Source of the DNA: JAAFIP01 sp043766985
GTDB lineage: Bacteria; Pseudomonadota; Gammaproteobacteria; Burkholderiales; Burkholderiaceae_C
Direction of reading: 5' to 3'
NCBI GenBank assembly: GCA_043766985.1
Contig: JAYUHM010000096.1
Coordinates: 1 to 5,499 of the forward strand
Length of the DNA: 5,499 nucleotides
The notes under the pieces are model-generated. The model was not told the origin of the DNA and did not search any database. It saw only the letters and a program-made list of their open reading frames with translations. Position numbers and translations under genes: made by a program. Of the stretch, positions 1 through 5,406 are shown one piece after another; within the stretch, counting starts at the first letter, position 1, and each line of letters opens with the position of its first letter.

Positions 1-93
1 ACGACACCGGCCAGCCCACCGTGCAAAAGGGGGGAGCCTGATCGCATTTGGGTATTAGTTGCCAATAATATTTGCCAGAACGAGTTGTTTGCA
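1..93. repeat. Left copy of exact 93-bp terminal direct repeat
   Basis: These 93 bases are identical, base for base and including a run of six G, to the last 93 bases of the window. The unit contains no recognisable gene. It holds the direct hexamer TTGCCA twice (59-64 and 72-77) around an AT-rich centre. The repeat starts and ends exactly at the window limits, which is the usual signature of a circular or tandem contig with terminal overlap. Two true direct repeats flanking an integrated segment would look the same. The sequence alone cannot separate these. Confidence 0.97.
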
Positions 94-221
94 CACCAAC
101 AGAGCGCGCCGTCCGCCCAAATCCCGGCATGATGTCTGTACCAAATTGTTAGTAGGCAAGCAGTTCCCGGATGGCCACCCATACTTCATCACCCCGCACA
201 TGCGTTGCGCGCAAGAAACGC
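94..221. other. Non-coding stretch before helicase remnant
   Basis: I recognise no gene here. The frame used by the downstream AlbA gene happens to stay open back to base 59, inside the terminal repeat, but the encoded residues are Arg/Ala-rich and resemble no protein family I know. A minus-strand reading of 26 codons (229 down to 149) ends in GDEVWVAIRELLAY and looks protein-like, but it is too short to call. The stretch may be debris from the deletion that removed most of the helicase gene. Confidence 0.4.
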
Positions 222-353
222 TTGCCCATGAAGGTCGGCGAAGACGAGCAAGAAGCCGCGCGGGTGTTTTATGTGGCGGCTACGCGGGCTACGCAGAGGC
301 TGCTGCAACCTACACTCACCATGGCAAAGAAAGTACAGGGGGACACGCATTGA
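222..353 (+). pseudogene. 3' remnant of a UvrD/Rep-type superfamily 1 helicase gene
   Basis: In the frame that stops at TGA 351-353 there is a short run with the signature of helicase motif VI of the UvrD/PcrA/RecB group: an acidic stretch (EDEQEAAR) followed by VFYVAATRATQRLL. In that family the arginine of the TRA motif contacts the ATP gamma-phosphate. Everything upstream (Walker A, motifs Ia-V) is absent, and the frame is closed by a stop at 153-155, so only the extreme C-terminal part survives and it cannot be an active helicase. Its TGA overlaps the TTG start of the next gene (TTGA), the compact junction typical of translational coupling, which suggests helicase and AlbA protein once formed one operon. 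The family call rests on one motif. A chance match is possible but unlikely given the order of residues. Confidence 0.6.
337..343 (+). promoter_or_regulatory. Ribosome binding site that fixes the TTG start of the AlbA gene
   Basis: AGGGGGA lies 6 bases before TTG at 350. No comparable site precedes the more distal in-frame ATGs at 59 or 200. This site, together with the start of family-like protein sequence (SQEGQLLDKKSLR) directly after the TTG, argues for initiation at 350. Confidence 0.6.
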
Positions 354-1990
354 GCCAAGAAGGACAGCTACTGGACAAAAAGTCATTGCGGGCAGTGTTG
401 GGGAAAAGCGCCAACTGGACCGAATTGGCAAAGGACTGCATCGCGTTCGCCAACGCGCTTGGCGGCACCTTGTTGATCGGCATTGAAGATGGGCAAGACA
501 ACCCACCAGCCAACCAAACCATACCGCCAGACCTGCCCGACACCATTCGGCGCAAGCTGGCGGAATGCACGGTCAACGTCACCGTGTTTCCCGCCACCCG
601 TACCGCCGCCAATGGGGGCCAATTTATGGCGCTGGACATTCCACGCGCCATGTCGGTCGCCTCCAGCACCGACGGCCGGTACTTCCTGCGCATCGCAGAC
701 CAGAGCAAGCCCGTTACCGGCGATGACATCCTCAGGCTCGCCACTGAGCGTGCAGCATTGCCGTGGGAGACGCTCACCACGCTGCACGTCAAAGCGTCCG
801 AAAGTGACCTACAGAAGTTGGGTGCCGTGGTTAATGCGTTACGGGCATCCGACCGCGTCAAAGCCTCGGTCAAAGAGAAATCAGACGCTGAATTACTCAG
901 CCACTACCAACTGGCGCATGACGGCTTGCTCACGCACCTGGGCATTCTCTGCCTGGGCCAGCAGCGCCACCGCGCACTCATCGTCACCGCGCCGGTCATA
1001 CAGTTCATCAAATACGACACACATGGCGACAAGGTCAACAAGCTGGTATGGGACGACCACACCCTGAACCCTATGGAGATGATAGAAGCCGTGTGGCGTG
1101 AAGTGCCTGATTTTCGGGAGCGCTACGAGCTGCCTGATGGGCTATACCGCCAGTATGTTCCAGCGTTTGATGAAATCGTTATTCGGGAATTGTTGGTCAA
1201 TGCACTGGTACATCGGCCCTACACCCAGCGCGGCGACATTTTCTTGAATTTGCATCCCGACCGGCTGGAAGTGGTCAACCCCGGCCCACTGCCACTGGGC
1301 GTCACCCCGCAAAACGTGCTGCACACCACTGTGCGCCGCAATGAACACCTGGCCCGCCTGTTCCATGACCTGAAGCTGATGGAGCGTGAAGGCAGCGGCT
1401 TTGACAAGATCTATGAAATATTGCTCTCCCAAGGCCGGCCCGCACCCGAGATCATCGAAACCCATGACCGCGTGCAAGTCACCATCCGCAGGCGCATCCT
1501 CAAGCCCGAGGTGATTGACTTCATCGCCAAGGCAGACCAAACCTACCAACTCACCCAACGCGAACGCATCGCACTGGGCCTGCTCGCCCAGCACGACGCA
1601 CTCACCGCCCGTGAACTGGCCACGGCCCTTGAGTTGGCAACTACCGAGGCACTGCCAGCGTGGCTTAAACGCCTGCTGGAATGGGGCCTGGTCAAAAGCG
1701 CGGGGCGCACGCAGGCCACCCGCTATTTTGTAGACCCCGCTTTGCTGCGCAATTTGCAGTTTGCCAGTGAGACCACGCTCAAACGAATCGAGCCCCACCG
1801 CCTGGCCGCCTTGGTGCTGGAGGACCTGGCGCGCTACCCCCAGTCCGCCATCAGCGACATCCACCAACGCATTGGCGGCGAAATTCACCCCAAACAAGTC
1901 AAGCGCGCCCTGGAAGAGCTGCGCGCCAAAGGCAGCGTGCGTTTTGAAGGCGACAAACGCTGGCGCCGCTACTGGGCGGTGCCGCAATGA
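350..1990 (+). CDS. AlbA_2/Schlafen-type DNA-binding protein with GHKL-like ATPase region (RecG-related family)
   Basis: This is a 546-residue protein of the family often labelled 'ATP-binding protein' or 'putative DNA-binding domain' (COG2865-like). It has three regions. The N-terminal AlbA_2 (Schlafen AAA_4) domain spans about residues 4-137, with the hallmark CIAFANALGGTLLIGIEDG near 30-48. The GHKL/HATPase_c_4-like region spans about 250-385, with ExxxNAxxH (E280, N284, H288), DRLEVVNPGPLPLG at about 304-317 and EREGSGFDKI at about 345-354. A C-terminal part of about 145 residues has two probable winged-helix segments for DNA binding. Such proteins are common next to restriction and defence genes; their biochemical role is largely unknown. 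The start is TTG at 350, as set by the AGGGGGA site and family-like sequence. Extending to the ATG at 59 would add 97 low-quality residues. Its stop overlaps an ATG (ATGA at 1987-1990), again operon-like. The reading frame shows no lesion, so it may still be functional although both neighbours are broken. Confidence 0.85.
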   Translation: MSQEGQLLDKKSLRAVLGKSANWTELAKDCIAFANALGGTLLIGIEDGQDNPPANQTIPPDLPDTIRRKLAECTVNVTVFPATRTAANGGQFMALDIPRAMSVASSTDGRYFLRIADQSKPVTGDDILRLATERAALPWETLTTLHVKASESDLQKLGAVVNALRASDRVKASVKEKSDAELLSHYQLAHDGLLTHLGILCLGQQRHRALIVTAPVIQFIKYDTHGDKVNKLVWDDHTLNPMEMIEAVWREVPDFRERYELPDGLYRQYVPAFDEIVIRELLVNALVHRPYTQRGDIFLNLHPDRLEVVNPGPLPLGVTPQNVLHTTVRRNEHLARLFHDLKLMEREGSGFDKIYEILLSQGRPAPEIIETHDRVQVTIRRRILKPEVIDFIAKADQTYQLTQRERIALGLLAQHDALTARELATALELATTEALPAWLKRLLEWGLVKSAGRTQATRYFVDPALLRNLQFASETTLKRIEPHRLAALVLEDLARYPQSAISDIHQRIGGEIHPKQVKRALEELRAKGSVRFEGDKRWRRYWAVPQ

Positions 1991-1993
1991 GAT

Positions 1994-2113
1994 CTATCGG
2001 ACAAAACACGCCGCTATCGCACCACGTTGGGCGATATGGCTTGGGCGATAGGGATAAATTCCTTTATGAATCAACGACTTCTATCATCCGCTGGAGGATG
2101 ATAGAGGTGATAG
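1994..2113. promoter_or_regulatory. Cluster of CTATC/GATAG motifs between AlbA gene and yhcG remnant
   Basis: Within about 120 bases the core CTATC or its complement GATAG, or a one-base variant, occurs seven times: CTATCGG 1994-2000, CTATCGC 2014-2020, GCGATAT 2031-2037, GCGATAG 2045-2051, CTATCATCC 2081-2089, GGATGATAG 2096-2104 and GTGATAG 2107-2113. The copies alternate in orientation and form several inverted pairs (for example 2014-2020 with 2045-2051). This suggests a multi-copy protein binding site (operator) or a structured RNA leader. The stretch falls where the 5' part of the yhcG gene should be, so it may have been brought in by the rearrangement that truncated that gene. The function is inferred only. 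Confidence 0.35.
2078..2107. repeat. Perfect inverted repeat (hairpin) ahead of yhcG remnant
   Basis: CTATCATCC (2081-2089) and GGATGATAG (2096-2104) pair perfectly over 9 bp around the 6-base loop GCTGGA. Flanking T-A, T-G and C-G pairs extend the stem to 12. No T-run follows on either strand, so it is not a typical intrinsic terminator. In RNA the right arm would partly sequester the GAGGTGA ribosome binding site (2104-2110) of the ATG at 2116, so it could control translation. As DNA it could be an operator. Confidence 0.5.
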
Positions 2114-2115
2114 CC

Positions 2116-2573
2116 ATGAAGGTTAGCAAAGGCCTGGGGTTCCCCGTGGTGGCATTGCCCGGCGTGGGGGATCAGCTGGCGCAAGAGTTCGGCCGTGGGT
2201 TTGGAGCCAAAAACCTGCGCCGTATGGTGCAGTTTGCCCAGACCTTTGCCCAGCCCGAGATTGTCGCGACACTGTCACGACAATTGAGCTGGAGCCATTT
2301 TGTAAACCTGCTACCGCTCAAAACCCAGCCAGCCCGCCAGTTTTACGCCAGCCGGACGAAGAGGCACCCATCGGCCTCATCCTGTGCGCCGAATCCAGCC
2401 GCGAACAGGTGGAGCTGCTGCAAATGCACAAAGACGGCATCACCGTGGCCGAATACTGGACCGAACTGCCACCCAAAGCGGAGCTGGAGCAAAAACTGCA
2501 TGCAGCTTTGCTTGAAGCGCGTGAGCGGCTGGCGCGGCGCGGGGTGTTGTTGGGGGACTTGGATGACGAGTGA
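2116..2573 (+). pseudogene. yhcG: yhcG-family (DUF1016) PD-(D/E)XK nuclease, truncated and internally deleted
   Basis: The first part is clear YhcG N-terminal domain: from about 2170 it reads DQLAQEFGRGF, AKNLRRMVQFAQTF, then IVATLSRQLSWSHFV, LLPLK and QFYA, ending near 2349. Family members continue here for well over 100 residues through the PD-(D/E)XK nuclease core. In this copy the sequence jumps straight to the C-terminal end of the family, but in another frame: from 2349 it reads QPDEEAPIGLILCAE, SREQVELLQ, VAEYWTELPPKAELEQKLHAALLEARERLARR and stops at TGA 2571-2573. The catalytic centre is therefore deleted and the halves are out of frame. The N-terminal helices before DQLAQEF are also missing. 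ATG 2116 has a good GAGGTGA site seven bases upstream, so a nonsense fusion of 181 residues could be translated (to 2658), but it would not be a nuclease. CGCCAG occurs at 2335-2340 and again at 2346-2351, so deletion through short homology is plausible. Confidence 0.85.
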
Positions 2574-2658
2574 GGCCTCGATCAGCCAATATGACCTGCT
2601 CATCCGCCCCGCGCCCAGCACCCGCAGAGGCGCAATGCAGGTGCTGATGGCCGTTTGA
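2563..2658 (+). other. 31-codon reading frame overlapping the yhcG 3' end
   Basis: ATG at 2563 overlaps the yhcG stop as ATGACGAGTGA, the arrangement expected of a translationally coupled next gene in the original operon. It reads MTSEASISQYDLL and onward to TGA 2656-2658, just before the intergenic repeat at 2663. I recognise no family. It may be the 5' stub of a lost downstream gene cut off where the repeat and R-M cassette begin, or chance. It is also the end of the frame that starts at 2116. Confidence 0.2.
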
Positions 2659-2662
2659 TACG

Positions 2663-2707
2663 CTACACATTTAATAGCTAATTCCGCAATATTCTATTGG
2701 GCTAGCG
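2663..2707. repeat. Intergenic hairpin-type repeat, copy 1 (left of R-M pair)
   Basis: CTACACATTTAATAGCT is shared exactly with 5239-5255. After five bases that differ at four positions comes CGCAATATTCTATTG, shared exactly with 5261-5275, then GCTA. Over 45 bases 39 match. The ends TAGCT and GGCTA are near-complementary, so the element can fold. I associate similar AATAGCT...TATT.GCTA elements with dispersed intergenic repeats of Comamonadaceae; that is recollection, not a search result. Confidence 0.7.
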
Positions 2708-2764
2708 ATTCAAAGTATCATTCAGATATTGCGTAGGCTAGACTTTGGGCTATTCACAGGCATA

Positions 2765-2793
2765 TTGAAACCAAAGAATGATGTCAGTCTAAT
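2765..2793 (+). promoter_or_regulatory. Sigma-70 promoter of the endonuclease gene
   Basis: TTGAAA (2765-2770) and TCTAAT (2788-2793) each differ from the -35 and -10 consensus by one base, with an ideal 17-base spacer. Transcription would begin near 2800, giving a leader of about 30 bases before ATG 2829. The endonuclease thus has its own strong-looking promoter, separate from the methyltransferase. A CAAAGT/ACTTTG inverted pair (2711-2716 and 2742-2747) lies upstream. Confidence 0.65.
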
Positions 2794-2828
2794 TGAGTAA
2801 CAGCGTCCATAAAATTGAGAAAAATTAG

Positions 2829-3515
2829 ATGACTTTTGTTAAAAATTCCGAAGCAGTCGCACGAGCTGCAATGAGCTCAATCGACCCCAGCTTGGTTGAA
2901 AAATACGCATCCCTTATCAAGTTTCTGGCTAGCTTTCCACAAGCGGCTTCCGCCCTGCGTGGCGGCGCATCAGCGCCAGCCATCGGCTCCACGCTTTACA
3001 TCGAACGTCAGGCAACTGCCTTTGCTTCTTCGCGCGAGCCACGGTCACCCCAAGCGCCCGCTACTGTGCCCGATGAAATGGTTTCCGTGATTCTTCACGA
3101 ATATTTTGGAATCAAGGCCGATGACTTAGACCGTGCAAAACGTGAACACTTGCTGTCCATGGGCGCAGAAAACCTGGTGGGTGATTTACTTGAAAGGTAT
3201 CTCGCATCCATTTTGGAACCACGCGGCTGGCTGTGGTGCTCTGGCTCAACAGTAAAAGCCGTTGACTTTGTCAAAGCACCTGCCAAAAAAGGCGGCGCAT
3301 GGCGCATGCTGCAAGTCAAAAATCGGGACAACTCTGAGAACTCCTCCAGCAGCGCCATCCGGCTTGGAACCGACATTGAAAAATGGCATCGCACGTTCTC
3401 CAAAAAGGAAGGCGCTAACTGGGCTGCCTTCCCCGATCCGGCATTACGGCAGCACCTGTCAGAAGCTGCGTTCAAGGCCTACGTGACTAAGTATTTACAC
3501 AATCTTAAGGCCTAA
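2829..3515 (+). CDS. Type II restriction endonuclease, SinI family (expected site GGWCC)
   Basis: This 228-residue protein matches what I recall of SinI-like type II endonucleases in length (SinI about 230) and in conserved blocks: the N-terminal SIDPSLVEKYASLIKFL, VPDEMVSVILHEYFGI around 80-95, and HLLSMGAENLVGDLLERYL around 107-125. A PD-(D/E)XK-type centre can be read as E122 in the helix, D146 in AVDFV and Q162-V163-K164 in LQVKNR, with Q replacing the usual acidic residue. These residue roles are inferred. The enzyme should make double-strand cuts at unmethylated GGWCC; specificity is by family analogy only. ATG 2829 is chosen because the conserved N-terminus begins right after it. The ribosome site (GAG at 2817-2819) is weak, which would hold expression down despite the good promoter. 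It faces the methyltransferase gene tail to tail with a 36-base gap. No lesion is visible. Confidence 0.78.
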   Translation: MTFVKNSEAVARAAMSSIDPSLVEKYASLIKFLASFPQAASALRGGASAPAIGSTLYIERQATAFASSREPRSPQAPATVPDEMVSVILHEYFGIKADDLDRAKREHLLSMGAENLVGDLLERYLASILEPRGWLWCSGSTVKAVDFVKAPAKKGGAWRMLQVKNRDNSENSSSSAIRLGTDIEKWHRTFSKKEGANWAAFPDPALRQHLSEAAFKAYVTKYLHNLKA

Positions 3516-3544
3516 GGCAAGGTCGCGGCACGTCGGTTAACGGT

Positions 3545-3559
3545 CAGCCTTTCAGGCTG
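3545..3559. terminator. Short hairpin between the convergent R and M genes
   Basis: CAGCCT (3545-3550) and AGGCTG (3554-3559) form a 6-bp stem with a 3-base loop TTC that includes the methyltransferase stop codon. It lies 30 bases after the endonuclease stop, where a shared bidirectional terminator would be expected. Neither side is followed by a clear T-run, so termination strength is doubtful. Confidence 0.3.
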
Positions 3560-5054
3560 TCTCTGAAGCAAATAGCGCAATTTGGTTGTCGTCTCGCGGC
3601 ACCCTGGGCGTTCGCGCAGAGGGCGACTTAGTTGGACTTTTAGCGGGCTTCTTATCCAGCCCCAACACCACCCGCGCATTAGCCTCCCAAGCCACCTCAT
3701 CAGTCCCCTTGTAGCGACTAAACGCAAACGCAGCGGGCGCTTGCTCCGTTTTGTTCGCCATATGCGCCAATATGGCCCGGCCCACCGCCTCCCCCAAACC
3801 CACCGGCACCGCATTGCCAATTTGCTTGTACTGATCCGTCACGGACCCGCACACCATCCACTCGTCCGGAAACTGCTGCACCCGTTTGTACTCTTGCACC
3901 GACAGTGGGCGGTCTTCCACAGGGTGCCCAATATCTGTAGCAGGCATGGTGGGTGATGTGACTAGCGTACAAGACGGTTTGTCCCAGTCCAGCCTTCGCA
4001 AAAACCCCGTTTTGCCCCCACCCGAATCCAGCGACCCACCCAGCGCAGCACGGTGCAAGTGCGCTGGCAAATGCTTCCAGTACTGCCCTGCGCCCAGCAA
4101 ACGGTAAAACCGCAGCCTATCCTCCGGAAACTCCGCATGGTCGCACGCCTTCGGATCCAGGCCCGCCAGCGCGTCACGCAGCGTACGCCACTTAGGCAAG
4201 TCAAACGATCCATCGGGTGAATGCGTAGGCATCAGGTGCGGCACTTTGCCACCGTCCCGCGAGCAAATCAATATGACTCGCTCGCGCGATTGCGGTACAC
4301 CAAAATTCGCCGCGTTATACAGGTTAAACGACACGCCGTAGCCTCCCGCCCGCAGCAGGCCCAGTACATGGTGCAGCGCGCCGCCCGCGCGCGCCTCGGT
4401 CTGCGGCTGCCAGTCGTCCCCACGCTGCGCATGCGGCGTGTGTGCCATGGGCGCAGACAACAGGCCCCGCACGTTCTCAATCACCGCATATTTTGGCTGC
4501 AGCTCCAATATCAGCTCAACATAGCGCAAAAATGCATTGCCCCTCGCGTCCTCAAAGCCCCTGCGCGCACCCGCCGTAGAAAACGCCTGGCACGGCGGGC
4601 CACCCACGATGATGTCAATCTCGTCTTTGCCCTTGAGCCCCGCCGCCTTGCGAATATCCGCCGCAGAATACTTCCAAATATCGCCCAGCAGCCCTATCTC
4701 AGGCCGGTTCGCCGTAATGGTGCGGCGGCACACTTTATCAATCTCGCAGGCCAGCAGCACATGGATGCCCACCTTCTCCAGCCCCTGATCCAGCCCCATC
4801 GCCCCTGAGAAAAATGACAAGGCCTTCAGCTTTGGCGCCGGTCCCGGCGCACGCGCACGGTCTTCAGGCGGTGGCAGCGCACCCGAGTTTTTAAACGTAC
4901 TCACAGCCGCAGCGGTGGTGATCCATTGCTTGCCCACCTGCCTACCCTCAATCGCCCCCGAGCGCAGCAAGGTACGCACCCGCTGCTCCGACAGACCGAG
5001 TAAAGTAGCAGCAGACTTGGCGGGGATGGCTTCTTGAATGGGTATAGCGTTCAT
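3552..5054 (-). CDS. C5-cytosine DNA methyltransferase with N-terminal helix-turn-helix (cognate of SinI-family enzyme)
   Basis: This 500-residue enzyme transfers a methyl group from S-adenosylmethionine to C5 of cytosine, protecting the host from the adjacent endonuclease. Motifs in order: I, FFSGAMGLDQGLE (81-93, AdoMet binding); IV, GGPPCQAFS (151-159) with catalytic C155; VI, ENV (193-195); VIII, QSRERV (255-260); a target recognition region of about 110 residues; IX-like, RPLSVQEYKRVQQFPDEW (382-399); X, QIGNAVPVGLGEAVGRAI (411-428). All key residues are present. Residues about 8-55 form an excisionase/MerR-like helix-turn-helix (PAKSAATLLGLSEQRVRTLLRSG then KQWI), and a basic Lys/Pro-rich tail follows motif X. 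Several C5 methyltransferases with N-terminal HTH extensions (for example M.SsoII, M.EcoRII) repress their own promoters; the palindrome at this start makes that likely here too. The start at 5054 has GAGGT five bases upstream. GGWCC specificity is inferred. Confidence 0.93.
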   Translation of the reverse strand: MNAIPIQEAIPAKSAATLLGLSEQRVRTLLRSGAIEGRQVGKQWITTAAAVSTFKNSGALPPPEDRARAPGPAPKLKALSFFSGAMGLDQGLEKVGIHVLLACEIDKVCRRTITANRPEIGLLGDIWKYSAADIRKAAGLKGKDEIDIIVGGPPCQAFSTAGARRGFEDARGNAFLRYVELILELQPKYAVIENVRGLLSAPMAHTPHAQRGDDWQPQTEARAGGALHHVLGLLRAGGYGVSFNLYNAANFGVPQSRERVILICSRDGGKVPHLMPTHSPDGSFDLPKWRTLRDALAGLDPKACDHAEFPEDRLRFYRLLGAGQYWKHLPAHLHRAALGGSLDSGGGKTGFLRRLDWDKPSCTLVTSPTMPATDIGHPVEDRPLSVQEYKRVQQFPDEWMVCGSVTDQYKQIGNAVPVGLGEAVGRAILAHMANKTEQAPAAFAFSRYKGTDEVAWEANARVVLGLDKKPAKSPTKSPSARTPRVPRDDNQIALFASETA

Positions 5055-5067
5055 TTCGACCTCGAAA
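5054..5067. promoter_or_regulatory. Palindrome over methyltransferase RBS and start (candidate operator)
   Basis: TTTCGA-CC-TCGAAA is a perfect 6-bp inverted repeat with a 2-base centre. On the minus strand it covers the GAGGT ribosome binding site and reaches the A of the ATG. The 2-base centre makes a protein-bound DNA site likelier than an RNA hairpin. A possible -10 (TATATT, minus strand 5091-5086) lies about 20 bases upstream, with no convincing -35. The encoded enzyme's own N-terminal HTH is the obvious candidate ligand. Confidence 0.45.
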
Positions 5068-5238
5068 CAGTTTTAATACCCGAGGAATATAACCCATCTT
5101 GAGACCTGCAAAACGAATTTCGCGCTCTATATTTCAGGCGCTAGCTTGGCCAGTGCCGTAGCATCGCAGACTACCGATGCAGAGCGAATGAATACTGTAT
5201 TTTAAACCAGCTTTCCATTCAATTTAGAACTAAAAATA
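5068..5238. other. AT-rich intergenic region upstream of methyltransferase
   Basis: I see no gene here. The stretch must hold the minus-strand promoter of the methyltransferase. It contains a 6-bp hairpin GCATCG/CGATGC (5161-5166 and 5175-5180, 8-base loop), and a GGCGCTAGC word at 5138-5146 that resembles parts of dispersed Comamonadaceae intergenic repeats. It is clearly richer in A+T than the flanking coding DNA. Confidence 0.5.
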
Positions 5239-5283
5239 CTACACATTTAATAGCTGCTCTCGCAATATTCTATTGAGCTATCG
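5239..5283. repeat. Intergenic hairpin-type repeat, copy 2 (right of R-M pair)
   Basis: This is the second copy of the element at 2663-2707, in the same orientation, 39 of 45 positions identical. Here the ends TAGCT (5251-5255) and AGCTA (5276-5280) pair exactly. The two copies bracket the R-M pair together with the endonuclease promoter and the methyltransferase upstream region. Confidence 0.7.
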
Positions 5284-5406
5284 GCCAATACCATTACCAA
5301 GCAGCACTTGAAACATCTCAAACATCTCCCGATCTGGCGCTCCTCCTCATACTGGTCGCAAACTGTGACCACCTCGCCACATCTAGGCATCCAGGCATCC
5401 AGCGCC
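5284..5406. other. Unassigned stretch with tandem octamer before right terminal repeat
   Basis: The plus strand has an open frame without an ATG, from about 5278 through the terminal repeat to TGA at 5445-5447, ending DTGQPTVQKGGA. It resembles no family I can name but could be the 3' end of a disrupted gene. AGGCATCC is repeated in tandem at 5385-5400. Nothing else is recognisable. Confidence 0.3.

Noticed and set aside
59..77. TTGCCA direct pair as a recombinase (dif/att) core
   Set aside because: It does not match the XerC/XerD arm pattern, and no integrase gene is present to support it.
149..229. 26-codon minus-strand frame ending GDEVWVAIRELLAY
   Set aside because: It looks protein-like but is too short, with no recognised family and no upstream signals I can defend.
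59..349. In-frame extension of the AlbA protein to ATG 59
   Set aside because: It starts inside the terminal repeat and lacks a ribosome site. It encodes Arg/Ala-rich residues unlike the family and overlaps the helicase remnant in another frame.
1142..1987. 281-codon minus-strand frame opposite the AlbA gene
   Set aside because: It is a shadow of the GC-rich AlbA coding strand, whose plus-strand protein has clear family motifs.
2078..2107. Hairpin as an intrinsic terminator of the AlbA gene
   Set aside because: No T-run follows on either strand and it lies directly before a ribosome binding site.
4221..4808. 195-codon plus-strand frame opposite the methyltransferase
   Set aside because: It is a shadow frame with Arg-rich composition. 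The minus strand carries all the C5 methyltransferase motifs.
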